NCBI GenBank assembly: GCA_963513935.1
Contig: OY740772.1
Span: 99,715,340-99,779,339 of the forward strand
Direction: 5' to 3'
Source: Aphrophora alni
Taxonomy: Eukaryota > Arthropoda > Insecta > Hemiptera > Aphrophoridae
DNA: 64,000 bases
The notes below the pieces were generated by a model. It was not told the origin of the DNA, ran no database searches, and saw only the letters and a list, made by a program, of their open reading frames with translations. A program made the position numbers and the translations under genes. Of this stretch, positions 44,901-59,900 are shown in pieces (position 1 is the first letter of the stretch; each line of letters opens with the position of its first letter).

Positions 44901-47900
44901 AATAGATGCAGAATTTAATAGAGAGTAAACCATGAAAAAATGACTTTGAAATCTCAAAGGGTTTACGAGTAATTGCAGTTCAAAGTTTTTTCAAAAAAGA
45001 TCAAAATTTTTTTAAACCAACGATATCGGTATCAAAAGATGCAGAATTGAAAGGAGAACAAACCCTGAAAAAATCACTTTGACATCTCAAATGGTTTAAG
45101 AGTTATTGCAATTTATATGTCAATAAAAATAGCTGATTTTAACATTTCACGTTTCGCCACTTGCAATACCTTTTTAAAACGCCTGTAGCTCCTTAACTAT
45201 ACATCGTAATGATACGAAATTTTACATGAGGAAAGAAGAAAGTTCAAATTTTACTGTGGTGTTTTCAAATCGAAAATATCTCTTATAGTTTCTGAGTAAT
45301 TGATTCGAGAAAACAGCCAATTTTCAAACTTTGCAAAATGGTAAGGTACCCACCCCTTGCAGTTTTTTAAGGCGAAAAATTGAGTTTTTGATTTTTGATT
45401 ATTTTTATAGCTTAATAGAAGCATAATTAAATTTGGAGTCGAGTGGTGCTATTGAAATTTCAAAATTTTTAATATTTTTTTCATTTTTATCTAATTTTTG
45501 TAAAAATTTCAACATTTAACAATACCAACGATATGCACATCAATAGATGCAGAATTTAATAGAGAGTAAACCATGAAAAAATGACTTTGAAATCTCAAAG
45601 GGTTTACGAGTAATTGCAGTTCAAAGTTTTTTCAAAAAAGATCAAAATTTTTTTAAACCAACGATATGAGTATCAAAAGATGCAGAATTGAAAGGAGAAC
45701 AAACCCTGAAAAAATCACTTTGACATCTCAAATGGTTTAAGAGTTATTGCAATTTATATGTCAATAAAAATAGCGGATTTTAACATTTCACGTTTCGCCA
45801 CTTGCAATACCTTTTTAAAACGCCTGTAGCTCCTTAACTATACATCGTAATGATACGAAATTTTACATGAGGAAAGAAGAAAGTTCAAATGTTACTGTGG
45901 TGTTTTCAAATCGAAAATATCTCTTATAGTTTCTGAGTAATTGATTCGAGAAAACAGCCAATTTTCAAACTTTGCAAAATGGTAAGGTACCCCCCTTGCA
46001 GTTTTTTAAGGCGAAAAATTGAGTTTTTGATTTTTGATTATTTTTATAGCTTAATAGAAGCATAATTAAATTTGGAGTCGAGTGGTGCTATTGAAATTTC
46101 AAAATTTTTAATATTTTTTTCATTTTTATCTAATTTTTGTAAAAATTTCAACATTTAACAATACCAACGATATGCACATCAATAGATGCAGAATTTAATA
46201 GAGAGTAAACCATGAAAAAATGACTTTGAAATCTCAAAGGGTTTACGAGTAATTGCAGTTCAAAGTTTTTTCAAAAAAGATCAAAATTTTTTTAAACCAA
46301 CGATATCGGTATCAAAAGATGCAGAATTGAAAGGAGAACAAACCCTGAAAAAATCACTTTGACATCTCAAATGGTTTAAGAGTTATTGCAATTTATATGT
46401 CAATAAAAATAGCTGATTTTAACATTTCACGTTTCGCCACTTGCAATACCTTTTTAAAACGCCTGTAGCTCCTTAACTATACATCGTAATGATACGAAAT
46501 TTTACATGAGGAAAGAAGAAAGTTCAAATTTTACTGTGGTGTTTTCAAATCGAAAATATCTCTTATAGTTTCTGAGTAATTGATTCGAGAAAACAGCCAA
46601 TTTTCAAACTTTGCAAAATGGTAAGGTACCCCCCTTGCAGTTTTTTAAGGCGAAAAATTGAGTTTTTGATTTTTGATTATTTTTATAGCTTAATAGAAGC
46701 ATAATTAAATTTGGAGTCGAGTGGTGCTATTGAAATTTCAAAATTTTTAATATTTTTTTCATTTTTATCTAATTTTTGTAAAAATTTCAACATTTAACAA
46801 TACCAACGATATGCACATCAATAGATGCAGAATTTAATAGAGAGTAAACCATGAAAAAATGACTTTGAAATCTCAAAGGGTTTACGAGTAATTGCAGTTC
46901 AAAGTTTTTTCAAAAAAGATCAAAATTTTTTTAAACCAACGATATGAGTATCAAAAGATGCAGAATTGAAAGGAGAACAAACCCTGAAAAAATCACTTTG
47001 ACATCTCAAATGGTTTAAGAGTTATTGCAATTTATATGTCAATAAAAATAGCTGATTTTAACATTTCACGTTTCGCCACTTGCAATACCTTTTTAAAACG
47101 CCTGTAGCTCCTTAACTATACATCGTAATGATACGAAATTTTACATGAGGAAAGAAGAAAGTTCAAATTTTACTGTGGTGTTTTCAAATCGAAAATATCT
47201 CTTATAGTTTCTGAGTAATTGATTCGAGAAAACAGCCAATTTTCAAACTTTGCAAAATGGTAAGGTACCCCCCTTGCAGTTTTTTAAGGCGAAAAATTGA
47301 GTTTTTGATTTTTGATTATTTTTATAGCTTAATAGAAGCATAATTAAATTTGGAGTCGAGTGGTGCTATTGAAATTTCAAAATTTTTAATATTTTTTCAT
47401 TTTTATCTAATTTTTGTAAAAATTTCAACATTTAACAATACCAACGATATGCACATCAATAGATGCAGAATTTAATAGAGAGTAAACCATGAAAAAATGA
47501 CTTTGAAATCTCAAAGGGTTTACGAGTAATTGCAGTTCAAAGTTTTTTCAAAAAAGATCAAAATTTTTTTAAACCAACGATATGAGTATCAAAAGATGCA
47601 GAATTGAAAGGAGAACAAACCCTGAAAAAATCACTTTGACATCTCAAATGGTTTAAGAGTTATTGCAATTTATATGTCAATAAAAATAGCGGATTTTAAC
47701 ATTTCACGTTTCGCCACTTGCAATACCTTTTTAAAACGCCTGTAGCTCCTTAACTATACATCGTAATGATACGAAATTTTACATGAGGAAAGAAGAAAGT
47801 TCAAATGTTACTGTGGTGTTTTCAAATCGAAAATATCTCTTATAGTTTCTGAGTAATTGATTCGAGAAAACAGCCAATTTTCAAACTTTGCAAAATGGTA

Positions 47901-50900
47901 AGGTACCCCCCTTGCAGTTTTTTAAGGCGAAAAATTGAGTTTTTGATTTTTGATTATTTTTATAGCTTAATAGAAGCATAATTAAATTTGGAGTCGAGTG
48001 GTGCTATTGAAATTTCAAAATTTTTAATATTTTTTTCATTTTTATCTAATTTTTGTAAAAATTTCAACATTTAACAATACCAACGATATGCACATCAATA
48101 GATGCAGAATTTAATAGAGAGTAAACCATGAAAAAATGACTTTGAAATCTCAAAGGGTTTACGAGTAATTGCAGTTCAAAGTTTTTTCAAAAAAGATCAA
48201 AATTTTTTTAAACCAACGATATCGGTATCAAAAGATGCAGAATTGAAAGGAGAACAAACCCTGAAAAAATCACTTTGACATCTCAAATGGTTTAAGAGTT
48301 ATTGCAATTTATATGTCAATAAAAATAGCTGATTTTAACATTTCACGTTTCGCCACTTGCAATACCTTTTTAAAACGCCTGTAGCTCCTTAACTATACAT
48401 CGTAATGATACGAAATTTTACATGAGGAAAGAAGAAAGTTCAAATTTTACTGTGGTGTTTTCAAATCGAAAATATCTCTTATAGTTTCTGAGTAATTGAT
48501 TCGAGAAAACAGCCAATTTTCAAACTTTGCAAAATGGTAAGGTACCCCCCTTGCAGTTTTTTAAGGCGAAAAATTGAGTTTTTGATTTTTGATTATTTTT
48601 ATAGCTTAATAGAAGCATAATTAAATTTGGAGTCGAGTGGTGCTATTGAAATTTCAAAATTTTTAATATTTTTTTCATTTTTATCTAATTTTTGTAAAAA
48701 TTTCAACATTTAACAATACCAACGATATGCACATCAATAGATGCAGAATTTAATAGAGAGTAAACCATGAAAAAATGACTTTGAAATCTCAAAGGGTTTA
48801 CGAGTAATTGCAGTTCAAAGTTTTTTCAAAAAAGATCAAAATTTTTTTAAACCAACGATATGAGTATCAAAAGATGCAGAATTGAAAGGAGAACAAACCC
48901 TGAAAAAATCACTTTGACATCTCAAATGGTTTAAGAGTTATTGCAATTTATATGTCAATAAAAATAGCTGATTTTAACATTTCACGTTTCGCCACTTGCA
49001 ATACCTTTTTAAAACGCCTGTAGCTCCTTAACTATACATCGTAATGATACGAAATTTTACATGAGGAAAGAAGAAAGTTCAAATTTTACTGTGGTGTTTT
49101 CAAATCGAAAATATCTCTTATAGTTTCTGAGTAATTGATTCGAGAAAACAGCCAATTTTCAAACTTTGCAAAATGGTAAGGTACCCCCCTTGCAGTTTTT
49201 TAAGGCGAAAAATTGAGTTTTTGATTTTTGATTATTTTTATAGCTTAATAGAAGCATAATTAAATTTGGAGTCGAGTGGTGCTATTGAAATTTCAAAATT
49301 TTTAATATTTTTTCATTTTTATCTAATTTTTGTAAAAATTTCAACATTTAACAATACCAACGATATGCACATCAATAGATGCAGAATTTAATAGAGAGTA
49401 AACCATGAAAAAATGACTTTGAAATCTCAAAGGGTTTACGAGTAATTGCAGTTCAAAGTTTTTTCAAAAAAGATCAAAATTTTTTTAAACCAACGATATG
49501 AGTATCAAAAGATGCAGAATTGAAAGGAGAACAAACCCTGAAAAAATCACTTTGACATCTCAAATGGTTTAAGAGTTATTGCAATTTATATGTCAATAAA
49601 AATAGCGGATTTTAACATTTCACGTTTCGCCACTTGCAATACCTTTTTAAAACGCCTGTAGCTCCTTAACTATACATCGTAATGATACGAAATTTTACAT
49701 GAGGAAAGAAGAAAGTTCAAATGTTACTGTGGTGTTTTCAAATCGAAAATATCTCTTATAGTTTCTGAGTAATTGATTCGAGAAAACAGCCAATTTTCAA
49801 ACTTTGCAAAATGGTAAGGTACCCCCCTTGCAGTTTTTTAAGGCGAAAAATTGAGTTTTTGATTTTTGATTATTTTTATAGCTTAATAGAAGCATAATTA
49901 AATTTGGAGTCGAGTGGTGCTATTGAAATTTCAAAATTTTTAATATTTTTTTCATTTTTATCTAATTTTTGTAAAAATTTCAACATTTAACAATACCAAC
50001 GATATGCACATCAATAGATGCAGAATTTAATAGAGAGTAAACCATGAAAAAATGACTTTGAAATCTCAAAGGGTTTACGAGTAATTGCAGTTCAAAGTTT
50101 TTTCAAAAAAGATCAAAATTTTTTTAAACCAACGATATCGGTATCAAAAGATGCAGAATTGAAAGGAGAACAAACCCTGAAAAAATCACTTTGACATCTC
50201 AAATGGTTTAAGAGTTATTGCAATTTATATGTCAATAAAAATAGCTGATTTTAACATTTCACGTTTCGCCACTTGCAATACCTTTTTAAAACGCCTGTAG
50301 CTCCTTAACTATACATCGTAATGATACGAAATTTTACATGAGGAAAGAAGAAAGTTCAAATTTTACTGTGGTGTTTTCAAATCGAAAATATCTCTTATAG
50401 TTTCTGAGTAATTGATTCGAGAAAACAGCCAATTTTCAAACTTTGCAAAATGGTAAGGTACCCCCCTTGCAGTTTTTTAAGGCGAAAAATTGAGTTTTTG
50501 ATTTTTGATTATTTTTATAGCTTAATAGAAGCATAATTAAATTTGGAGTCGAGTGGTGCTATTGAAATTTCAAAATTTTTAATATTTTTTTCATTTTTAT
50601 CTAATTTTTGTAAAAATTTCAACATTTAACAATACCAACGATATGCACATCAATAGATGCAGAATTTAATAGAGAGTAAACCATGAAAAAATGACTTTGA
50701 AATCTCAAAGGGTTTACGAGTAATTGCAGTTCAAAGTTTTTTCAAAAAAGATCAAAATTTTTTTAAACCAACGATATGAGTATCAAAAGATGCAGAATTG
50801 AAAGGAGAACAAACCCTGAAAAAATCACTTTGACATCTCAAATGGTTTAAGAGTTATTGCAATTTATATGTCAATAAAAATAGCGGATTTTAACATTTCA

Positions 50901-53900
50901 CGTTTCGCCACTTGCAATACCTTTTTAAAACGCCTGTAGCTCCTTAACTATACATCGTAATGATACGAAATTTTACATGAGGAAAGAAGAAAGTTCAAAT
51001 GTTACTGTGGTGTTTTCAAATCGAAAATATCTCTTATAGTTTCTGAGTAATTGATTCGAGAAAACAGCCAATTTTCAAACTTTGCAAAATGGTAAGGTAC
51101 CCCCCTTGCAGTTTTTTAAGGCGAAAAATTGAGTTTTTGATTTTTGATTATTTTTATAGCTTAATAGAAGCATAATTAAATTTGGAGTCGAGTGGTGCTA
51201 TTGAAATTTCAAAATTTTTAATATTTTTTTCATTTTTATCTAATTTTTGTAAAAATTTCAACATTTAACAATACCAACGATATGCACATCAATAGATGCA
51301 GAATTTAATAGAGAGTAAACCATGAAAAAATGACTTTGAAATCTCAAAGGGTTTACGAGTAATTGCAGTTCAAAGTTTTTTCAAAAAAGATCAAAATTTT
51401 TTTAAACCAACGATATCGGTATCAAAAGATGCAGAATTGAAAGGAGAACAAACCCTGAAAAAATCACTTTGACATCTCAAATGGTTTAAGAGTTATTGCA
51501 ATTTATATGTCAATAAAAATAGCTGATTTTAACATTTCACGTTTCGCCACTTGCAATACCTTTTTAAAACGCCTGTAGCTCCTTAACTATACATCGTAAT
51601 GATACGAAATTTTACATGAGGAAAGAAGAAAGTTCAAATTTTACTGTGGTGTTTTCAAATCGAAAATATCTCTTATAGTTTCTGAGTAATTGATTCGAGA
51701 AAACAGCCAATTTTCAAACTTTGCAAAATGGTAAGGTACCCCCCTTGCAGTTTTTTAAGGCGAAAAATTGAGTTTTTGATTTTTGATTATTTTTATAGCT
51801 TAATAGAAGCATAATTAAATTTGGAGTCGAGTGGTGCTATTGAAATTTCAAAATTTTTAATATTTTTTTCATTTTTATCTATTTTTTGTAAAAATTTCAA
51901 CATTTAACAATACCAACGATATGCACATCAATAGATGCAGAATTTAATAGAGAGTAAACCATGAAAAAATGACTTTGAAATCTCAAAGGGTTTACGAGTA
52001 ATTGCAGTTCAAAGTTTTTTCAAAAAAGATCAAAATTTTTTTAAACCAACGATATGAGTATCAAAAGATGCAGAATTGAAAGGAGAACAAACCCTGAAAA
52101 AATCACTTTGACATCTCAAATGGTTTAAGAGTTATTGCAATTTATATGTCAATAAAAATAGCTGATTTTAACATTTCACGTTTCGCCACTTGCAATACCT
52201 TTTTAAAACGCCTGTAGCTCCTTAACTATACATCGTAATGATACGAAATTTTACATGAGGAAAGAAGAAAGTTCAAATTTTACTGTGGTGTTTTCAAATC
52301 GAAAATATCTCTTATAGTTTCTGAGTAATTGATTCGAGAAAACAGCCAATTTTCAAACTTTGCAAAATGGTAAGGTACCCACCCCTTGCAGTTTTTTAAG
52401 GCGAAAAATTGAGTTTTTGATTTTTGATTATTTTTATAGCTTAATAGAAGCATAATTAAATTTGGAGTCGAGTGGTGCTATTGAAATTTCAAAATTTTTA
52501 ATATTTTTTTCATTTTTATCTAATTTTTGTAAAAATTTCAACATTTAACAATACCAACGATATGCACATCAATAGATGCAGAATTTAATAGAGAGTAAAC
52601 CATGAAAAAATGACTTTGAAATCTCAAAGGGTTTACGAGTAATTGCAGTTCAAAGTTTTTTCAAAAAAGATCAAAATTTTTTTAAACCAACGACATCGGA
52701 ATCAAAAGATGCAGAATTGAAAGGAGAACAAACCCTGAAAAAATCACTTTGACATCTCAAATGGTTTAAGAGTTATTGCAATTTATATGTCAATAAAAAT
52801 AGCTGATTTTAACATTTCACGTTTCGCCACTTGCAATACCTTTTTAAAACGCCTGTAGCTCCTTAACTATACATCGTAATGATACGAAATTTTACATGAG
52901 GAAAGAAGAAAGTTCAAATTTTACTGTGGTGTTTTCAAATCGAAAATATCTCTTATAGTTTCTGAGTAATTGATTCGAGAAAACAGCCAATTTTCAATCT
53001 TTGCAAAATGGTAAGGTACCCCCCTTGCAGTTTTTTAAGGCGAAAAATTGAGTTTTTGATTTTTGATTATTTTTATAGCTTAATAGAAGCATAATTAAAT
53101 TTGGAGTCGAGTGGTGCTATTGAAATTTCAAAATTTTTAATATTTTTTTCATTTTTATCTAATTTTTGTAAAAATTTCAACATTTAACAATACCAACGAT
53201 ATGCACATCAATAGATGCAGAATTTAATAGAGAGTAAACCATGAAAAAATGACTTTGAAATCTCAAAGGGTTTACGAGTAATTGCAGTTCAAAGTTTTTT
53301 CAAAAAAGATCAAAATTTTTTTAAACCAACGATATGAGTATCAAAAGATGCAGAATTGAAAGGAGAACAAACCCTGAAAAAATCACTTTGACATCTCATA
53401 TGGTTTAAGAGTTATTGCAATTTATATGTCAATAAAAATAGCTGATTTTAACATTTCACGTTTCGCCACTTGCAATACCTTTTTAAAACGCCTGTAGCTC
53501 CTTAACTATACATCGTAATGATACGAAATTTTACATGAGGAAAGAAGAAAGTTCAAATTTTACTGTGGTGTTTTCAAATCGAAAATATCTCTTATAGTTT
53601 CTGAGTAATTGATTCGAGAAAACAGCCAATTTTCAATCTTTGCAAAATGGTAAGGTACCCCCCTTGCAGTTTTTTAAGGCGAAAAATTGAGTTTTTGATT
53701 TTTGATTATTTTTATAGCTTAATAGAAGCATAATTAAATTTGGAGTCGAGTGGTGCTATTGAAATTTCAAAATTTTTAATATTTTTTTCATTTTTATCTA
53801 ATTTTTGTAAAAATTTCAACATTTAACAATACCAACGATATGCACATCAATAGATGCAGAATTTAATAGAGAGTAAACCATGAAAAAATGACTTTGAAAT

Positions 53901-56900
53901 CTCAAAGGGTTTACGAGTAATTGCAGTTCAAAGTTTTTTCAAAAAAGATCAAAATTTTTTTAAACCAACGATATGAGTATCAAAAGATGCAGAATTGAAA
54001 GGAGAACAAACCCTGAAAAAATCACTTTGACATCTCAAATGGTTTAAGAGTTATTGCAATTTATATGTCAATAAAAATAGCGGATTTTAACATTTCACGT
54101 TTCGCCACTTGCAATACCTTTTTAAAACGCCTGTAGCTCCTTAACTATACATCGTAATGATACGAAATTTTACATGAGGAAAGAAGAAAGTTCAAATGTT
54201 ACTGTGGTGTTTTCAAATCGAAAATATCTCTTATAGTTTCTGAGTAATTGATTCGAGAAAACAGCCAATTTTCAAACTTTGCAAAATGGTAAGGTACCCC
54301 CCTTGCAGTTTTTTAAGGCGAAAAATTGAGTTTTTGATTTTTGATTATTTTTATAGCTTAATAGAAGCATAATTAAATTTGGAGTCGAGTGGTGCTATTG
54401 AAATTTCAAAATTTTTAATATTTTTTTCATTTTTATCTAATTTTTGTAAAAATTTCAACATTTAACAATACCAACGATATGCACATCAATAGATGCAGAA
54501 TTTAATAGAGAGTAAACCATGAAAAAATGACTTTGAAATCTCAAAGGGTTTACGAGTAATTGCAGTTCAAAGTTTTTTCAAAAAAGATCAAAATTTTTTT
54601 AAACCAACGATATCGGTATCAAAAGATGCAGAATTGAAAGGAGAACAAACCCTGAAAAAATCACTTTGACATCTCAAATGGTTTAAGAGTTATTGCAATT
54701 TATATGTCAATAAAAATAGCTGATTTTAACATTTCACGTTTCGCCACTTGCAATACCTTTTTAAAACGCCTGTAGCTCCTTAACTATACATCGTAATGAT
54801 ACGAAATTTTACATGAGGAAAGAAGAAAGTTCAAATTTTACTGTGGTGTTTTCAAATCGAAAATATCTCTTATAGTTTCTGAGTAATTGATTCGAGAAAA
54901 CAGCCAATTTTCAATCTTTGCAAAATGGTAAGGTACCCCCCTTGCAGTTTTTTAAGGCGAAAAATTGAGTTTTTGATTTTTGATTATTTTTATAGCTTAA
55001 TAGAAGCATAATTAAATTTGGAGTCGAGTGGTGCTATTGAAATTTCAAAATTTTTAATATTTTTTTCATTTTTATCTAATTTTTGTAAAAATTTCAACAT
55101 TTAACAATACCAACGATATGCACATCAATAGATGCAGAATTTAATAGAGAGTAAACCATGAAAAAATGACTTTGAAATCTCAAAGGGTTTACGAGTAATT
55201 GCAGTTCAAAGTTTTTTCAAAAAAGATCAAAATTTTTTTAAACCAACGATATCGGTATCAAAAGATGCAGAATTGAAAGGAGAACAAACCCTGAAAAAAT
55301 CACTTTGACATCTCAAATGGTTTAAGAGTTATTGCAATTTATATGTCAATAAAAATAGCTGATTTTAACATTTCACGTTTCGCCACTTGCAATACCTTTT
55401 TAAAACGCCTGTAGCTCCTTAACTATACATCGTAATGATACGAAATTTTACATGAGGAAAGAAGAAAGTTCAAATTTTACTGTGGTGTTTTCAAATCGAA
55501 AATATCTCTTATAGTTTCTGAGTAATTGATTCGAGAAAACAGCCAATTTTCAATCTTTGCAAAATGGTAAGGTACCCCCCTTGCAGTTTTTTAAGGCGAA
55601 AAATTGAGTTTTTGATTTTTGATTATTTTTATAGCTTAATAGAAGCATAATTAAATTTGGAGTCGAGTGGTGCTATTGAAATTTCAAAATTTTTAATATT
55701 TTTTTCATTTTTATCTAATTTTTGTAAAAATTTCAACATTTAACAATACCAACGATATGCACATCAATAGATGCAGAATTTAATAGAGAGTAAACCATGA
55801 AAAAATGACTTTGAAATCTCAAAGGGTTTACGAGTAATTGCAGTTCAAAGTTTTTTCAAAAAAGATCAAAATTTTTTTAAACCAACGATATGAGTATCAA
55901 AAGATGCAGAATTGAAAGGAGAACAAACCCTGAAAAAATCACTTTGACATCTCAAATGGTTTAAGAGTTATTGCAATTTATATGTCAATAAAAATAGCGG
56001 ATTTTAACATTTCACGTTTCGCCACTTGCAATACCTTTTTAAAACGCCTGTAGCTCCTTAACTATACATCGTAATGATACGAAATTTTACATGAGGAAAG
56101 AAGAAAGTTCAAATTTTACTGTGGTGTTTTCAAATCGAAAATATCTCTTATAGTTTCTGAGTAATTGATTCGAGAAAACAGCCAATTTTCAATCTTTGCA
56201 AAATGGTAAGGTACCCCCCTTGCAGTTTTTTAAGGCGAAAAATTGAGTTTTTGATTTTTGATTATTTTTATAGCTTAATAGAAGCATAATTAAATTTGGA
56301 GTCGAGTGGTGCTATTGAAATTTCAAAATTTTTAATATTTTTTTCATTTTTATCTAATTTTTGTAAAAATTTCAACATTTAACAATACCAACGATATGCA
56401 CATCAATAGATGCAGAATTTAATAGAGAGTAAACCATGAAAAAATGACTTTGAAATCTCAAAGGGTTTACGAGTAATTGCAGTTCAAAGTTTTTTCAAAA
56501 AAGATCAAAATTTTTTTAAACCAACGATATGAGTATCAAAAGATGCAGAATTGAAAGGAGAACAAACCCTGAAAAAATCACTTTGACATCTCAAATGGTT
56601 TAAGAGTTATTGCAATTTATATGTCAATAAAAATAGCGGATTTTAACATTTCACGTTTCGCCACTTGCAATACCTTTTTAAAACGCCTGTAGCTCCTTAA
56701 CTATACATCGTAATGATACGAAATTTTACATGAGGAAAGAAGAAAGTTCAAATGTTACTGTGGTGTTTTCAAATCGAAAATATCTCTTATAGTTTCTGAG
56801 TAATTGATTCGAGAAAACAGCCAATTTTCAAACTTTGCAAAATGGTAAGGTACCCCCCTTGCAGTTTTTTAAGGCGAAAAATTGAGTTTTTGATTTTTGA

Positions 56901-59900
56901 TTATTTTTATAGCTTAATAGAAGCATAATTAAATTTGGAGTCGAGTGGTGCTATTGAAATTTCAAAATTTTTAATATTTTTTTCATTTTTATCTAATTTT
57001 TGTAAAAATTTCAACATTTAACAATACCAACGATATGCACATCAATAGATGCAGAATTTAATAGAGAGTAAACCATGAAAAAATGACTTTGAAATCTCAA
57101 AGGGTTTACGAGTAATTGCAGTTCAAAGTTTTTTCAAAAAAGATCAAAATTTTTTTAAACCAACGATATGAGTATCAAAAGATGCAGAATTGAAAGGAGA
57201 ACAAACCCTGAAAAAATCACTTTGACATCTCAAATGGTTTAAGAGTTATTGCAATTTATATGTCAATAAAAATAGCGGATTTTAACATTTCACGTTTCGC
57301 CACTTGCAATACCTTTTTAAAACGCCTGTAGCTCCTTAACTATACATCGTAATGATACGAAATTTTACATGAGGAAAGAAGAAAGTTCAAATGTTACTGT
57401 GGTGTTTTCAAATCGAAAATATCTCTTATAGTTTCTGAGTAATTGATTCGAGAAAACAGCCAATTTTCAAACTTTGCAAAATGGTAAGGTACCCCCCTTG
57501 CAGTTTTTTAAGGCGAAAAATTGAGTTTTTGATTTTTGATTATTTTTATAGCTTAATAGAAGCATAATTAAATTTGGAGTCGAGTGGTGCTATTGAAATT
57601 TCAAAATTTTTAATATTTTTTTCATTTTTATCTAATTTTTGTAAAAATTTCAACATTTAACAATACCAACGATATGCACATCAATAGATGCAGAATTTAA
57701 TAGAGAGTAAACCATGAAAAAATGACTTTGAAATCTCAAAGGGTTTACGAGTAATTGCAGTTCAAAGTTTTTTCAAAAAAGATCAAAATTTTTTTAAACC
57801 AACGATATCGGTATCAAAAGATGCAGAATTGAAAGGAGAACAAACCCTGAAAAAATCACTTTGACATCTCAAATGGTTTAAGAGTTATTGCAATTTATAT
57901 GTCAATAAAAATAGCTGATTTTAACATTTCACGTTTCGCCACTTGCAATACCTTTTTAAAACGCCTGTAGCTCCTTAACTATACATCGTAATGATACGAA
58001 ATTTTACATGAGGAAAGAAGAAAGTTCAAATTTTACTGTGGTGTTTTCAAATCGAAAATATCTCTTATAGTTTCTGAGTAATTGATTCGAGAAAACAGCC
58101 AATTTTCAATCTTTGCAAAATGGTAAGGTACCCCCCTTGCAGTTTTTTAAGGCGAAAAATTGAGTTTTTGATTTTTGATTATTTTTATAGCTTAATAGAA
58201 GCATAATTAAATTTGGAGTCGAGTGGTGCTATTGAAATTTCAAAATTTTTAATATTTTTTTCATTTTTATCTAATTTTTGTAAAAATTTCAACATTTAAC
58301 AATACCAACGATATGCACATCAATAGATGCAGAATTTAATAGAGAGTAAACCATGAAAAAATGACTTTGAAATCTCAAAGGGTTTACGAGTAATTGCAGT
58401 TCAAAGTTTTTTCAAAAAAGATCAAAATTTTTTTAAACCAACGATATGAGTATCAAAAGATGCAGAATTGAAAGGAGAACAAACCCTGAAAAAATCACTT
58501 TGACATCTCAAATGGTTTAAGAGTTATTGCAATTTATATGTCAATAAAAATAGCGGATTTTAACATTTCACGTTTCGCCACTTGCAATACCTTTTTAAAA
58601 CGCCTGTAGCTCCTTAACTATACATCGTAATGATACGAAATTTTACATGAGGAAAGAAGAAAGTTCAAATGTTACTGTGGTGTTTTCAAATCGAAAATAT
58701 CTCTTATAGTTTCTGAGTAATTGATTCGAGAAAACAGCCAATTTTCAAACTTTGCAAAATGGTAAGGTACCCCCCTTGCAGTTTTTTAAGGCGAAAAATT
58801 GAATTTTTGATTTTTGATTATTTTTATAGCTTAATAGAAGCATAATTAAATTTGGAGTCGAGTGGTGCTATTGAAATTTCAAAATTTTTAATATTTTTTT
58901 CATTTTTATCTAATTTTTGTAAAAATTTCAACATTTAACAATACCAACGATATGCACATCAATAGATGCAGAATTTAATAGAGAGTAAACCATGAAAAAA
59001 TGACTTTGAAATCTCAAAGGGTTTACGAGTAATTGCAGTTCAAAGTTTTTTCAAAAAAGATCAAAATTTTTTTAAACCAACGATATCGGTATCAAAAGAT
59101 GCAGAATTGAAAGGAGAACAAACCCTGAAAAAATCACTTTGACATCTCAAATGGTTTAAGAGTTATTGCAATTTATATGTCAATAAAAATAGCTGATTTT
59201 AACATTTCACGTTTCGCCACTTGCAATACCTTTTTAAAACGCCTGTAGCTCCTTAACTATACATCGTAATGATACGAAATTTTACATGAGGAAAGAAGAA
59301 AGTTCAAATTTTACTGTGGTGTTTTCAAATCGAAAATATCTCTTATAGTTTCTGAGTAATTGATTCGAGAAAACAGCCAATTTTCAAACTTTGCAAAATG
59401 GTAAGGTACCCCCCTTGCAGTTTTTTAAGGCGAAAAATTGAGTTTTTGATTTTTGATTATTTTTATAGCTTAATAGAAGCATAATTAAATTTGGAGTCGA
59501 GTGGTGCTATTGAAATTTCAAAATTTTTAATATTTTTTTCATTTTTATCTATTTTTTGTAAAAATTTCAACATTTAACAATACCAACGATATGCACATCA
59601 ATAGATGCAGAATTTAATAGAGAGTAAACCATGAAAAAATGACTTTGAAATCTCAAAGGGTTTACGAGTAATTGCAGTTCAAAGTTTTTTCAAAAAAGAT
59701 CAAAATTTTTTTAAACCAACGATATCGGTATCAAAAGATGCAGAATTGAAAGGAGAACAAACCCTGAAAAAATCACTTTGACATCTCAAATGGTTTAAGA
59801 GTTATTGCAATTTATATGTCAATAAAAATAGCTGATTTTAACATTTCACGTTTCGCCACTTGCAATACCTTTTTAAAACGCCTGTAGCTCCTTAACTATA

